Origin: Deltaproteobacteria bacterium
GTDB taxonomy: Bacteria; Bdellovibrionota_C; UBA2361; SZUA-149; JADZAE01
Assembly (NCBI GenBank): GCA_020852715.1
Contig: JADZAE010000066.1
Coordinates: 1 to 40,510 of the forward strand
Length of the DNA: 40,510 nucleotides
Direction: 5' to 3'
Shown here: positions 39,469 through 40,510 of the stretch, piece by piece
Layout: every line of letters begins with the position of its first letter
How positions within the stretch are numbered: position 1 is the stretch's first letter
Position numbers and translations under genes: made by a program
The notes under the pieces: model-generated
Told to the model about the DNA's origin: nothing
What the model saw: only the letters and a program-made list of their open reading frames with translations
Database searches by the model: none

Positions 39469-40376
39469 CTAAGCCTTGACGACCTGAGGAATGGCCGGTC
39501 TTCCAGGGTGAATGATGATACCGCCGTCAAATTCTTCGAGCTTCAGGCCAGGGTAAACAGCCATCACTTTTCTCAAAGCTTTCTTGGCGTAGTGGCGGAA
39601 GTCCTTGGGGTCTTTGTAGTCGGTTCCAAGTTGAGCTTGGATTTGATGCCAGGAAATGCGCTGGGATTTCTTTTGCTGGCTCAGGATGAAAGTTTTGTAG
39701 GAGGTCCAGGGCTAGGGGCGAGTTCTTCAGCTCGCGGAGCGCCCGCATATCAACCGGGACCGGCGAGGCGATTATCGCCTCGTAAAACTTCTCGCCCAGC
39801 TCCACCCAGCTATCCCAAAGAACGGACTGGTTGGGGCGCTTCAAATCCCACGACAGCTCGCCCTTGGGCGCGACCTGCATATCCTTCCAGCGCCGAACCT
39901 CCAGGCTGTCACATTCAAAGCTGATGGTCGCCCGGAAGAGCCGCTCCATCTGGTCGTGAAGGCGCCTGCGGTCGCTGCGCTCGCTTCCCATGCCGCCATT
40001 GCGGTGGTTGAGGCCAAGGGCCTTCATGAACTCGGCGAGGCTGTTGCCCAGGGTAAGCCGTTTCGAGCCGGTGCGGAGCGCCTCGGTCGTGATCCAGAAC
40101 ATCAAGAGGCGCGGGATCGAGCCGAAGGGGTAGCCGACGCAATAGCGTTGCTTGGTCTTGGGGTCGGTCGCGTAGCCCGGCTGGATCGAAAGCGTGTAGT
40201 TGCCGTTGGTGCGATGCCCTTGGGGCTGCGATGGGGGAGCGTCGCTTGGACAAGGTAGCGGGTCAGGAAAGCGGTGTCTTCGGGCCTGGCTCTTCCGCAC
40301 AAATGGCGACGGCCGCATCGGCAAGCCGAAGCTGCTGGCGCGTCAACTCGAACGATTTTTGCTCTTCCTCGGCCAT
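39469..40376 (-). pseudogene. repA: Plasmid replication initiator RepA, frameshifted and mosaic
   Basis: The frame pieces follow the plasmid RepA family in order. ATG 40376 (MAEEEQKSFELTRQQLRL) comes first, then in a second frame TAFLTRYLVQATLPHRSPKG. In a third frame are NGNYTLSIQPGY, YPFGSIPRLLMFWITTEALR, LGNSLAEFMKALGL, and VDMRALRELKNSPLALDL. In another frame follow YKTFILSQQKKSQRISWHQI and DFRHYAKKALRKVMAVYPG, to TAG 39469. Three frame changes are needed. A block of about 14 bases, covering the usual YxWLT, is missing at the last one. DNA before this join is very GC-rich and after it moderate, so two repA genes may have been joined. Confidence 0.85.
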
Positions 40377-40465
40377 CGAAATTCTATAGCTTGCTTCCGG
40401 GCTTGGTTCTAGCATAGAACTGTAGCATTATCCATGCATCGAATAAATGCAAAAGAGCGGAGCCT

Positions 40466-40510
40466 ATGGGGCCGGTGAAGGACAGCAAAGCGAAGCGGGG
40501 AAGGCCCAAG
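40466..40510 (+). CDS. Start of a divergent gene with AT-hook-like N-terminus (cut by window end)
   Basis: ATG 40466 begins 15 codons reading MGPVKDSKAKRGRPK, with the KRGRPK core of an AT-hook, and GAGCGGAG upstream. It is divergent to repA, and its GC-rich codons fit the plasmid segment. The rest is outside the window. It may be a small DNA-binding or partition protein. Confidence 0.35.
   Translation, partial: MGPVKDSKAKRGRPK

Noticed and set aside
1..40510. CRISPR array
   Set aside because: No regularly spaced short direct repeats with unique spacers are seen anywhere in the window.

Overview
The window looks like a chromosome segment of an AT-leaning Gram-negative bacterium. It encodes lipoproteins and exported proteins, a peptidoglycan L,D-transpeptidase, a bactofilin, a CnrX/Spy-type periplasmic sensor set, and ribosomal protein L19. 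I cannot assign a phylum from sequence alone. Gene density is high from 0.4 to 21.8 kb and from 26.3 to 38.9 kb. Between these, and at both ends, there is clear gene decay and mobile or plasmid DNA.

Layout. 0-7 kb: a remnant of a DUF4143-type AAA ATPase, a lemA/TPM-domain operon on the minus strand, a peptidoglycan-binding-like protein, then two full DUF4143 ATPases flanking a TIM-barrel isomerase-like gene. 6.7-10.2 kb: an exported MsrB-MsrA fusion, an HD-domain-like protein and argJ. 10.4-13.8 kb: trpC, trpB and trpA (no trpF seen). 13.9-19.4 kb: a broken cation exchanger gene, an alpha/beta hydrolase, a PAS-rich hybrid histidine kinase, a small unknown protein and a hypothetical gene with an in-frame stop. 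19.4-21.8 kb: a minus-strand operon of an ECF sigma factor, a one-TM probable anti-sigma protein, two Spy/CnrX-like periplasmic proteins and an EF-hand protein.

21.8-26.3 kb is the accessory, decaying zone. It holds long hairpin-rich non-coding DNA, a small HTH protein facing an antisense hydrophobic micro-ORF, a GC-rich foreign-looking block, yhhQ with tRNA-Thr(CGT), and wrecked SDR and nadB-like genes. The SDR gene carries two insertions: a 201-bp non-coding mobile element with an 8-bp target duplication, and a 352-bp element whose ends match the IS50/Tn5 outer end. A second copy of the 201-bp element, also with its own 8-bp duplication, sits beside rplS at 36.9 kb.

26.3-33.0 kb is a seven-gene minus-strand operon: a MutL-like ASKHA ATPase, four membrane proteins, a small protein and a barrel-rich partner, behind a strongly structured leader. 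This is the best candidate for an undescribed system. 33.5-39.0 kb holds a bactofilin, a PHP phosphoesterase, a ribulose-phosphate epimerase-like protein, an exported protein, rplS, a redoxin and an L,D-transpeptidase. From about 39 kb the DNA changes: a peptidase-S74 tail remnant, three iteron-like repeats, a frameshifted mosaic plasmid repA and the start of a divergent AT-hook-like gene point to a plasmid replicon that was integrated, or joined in assembly.
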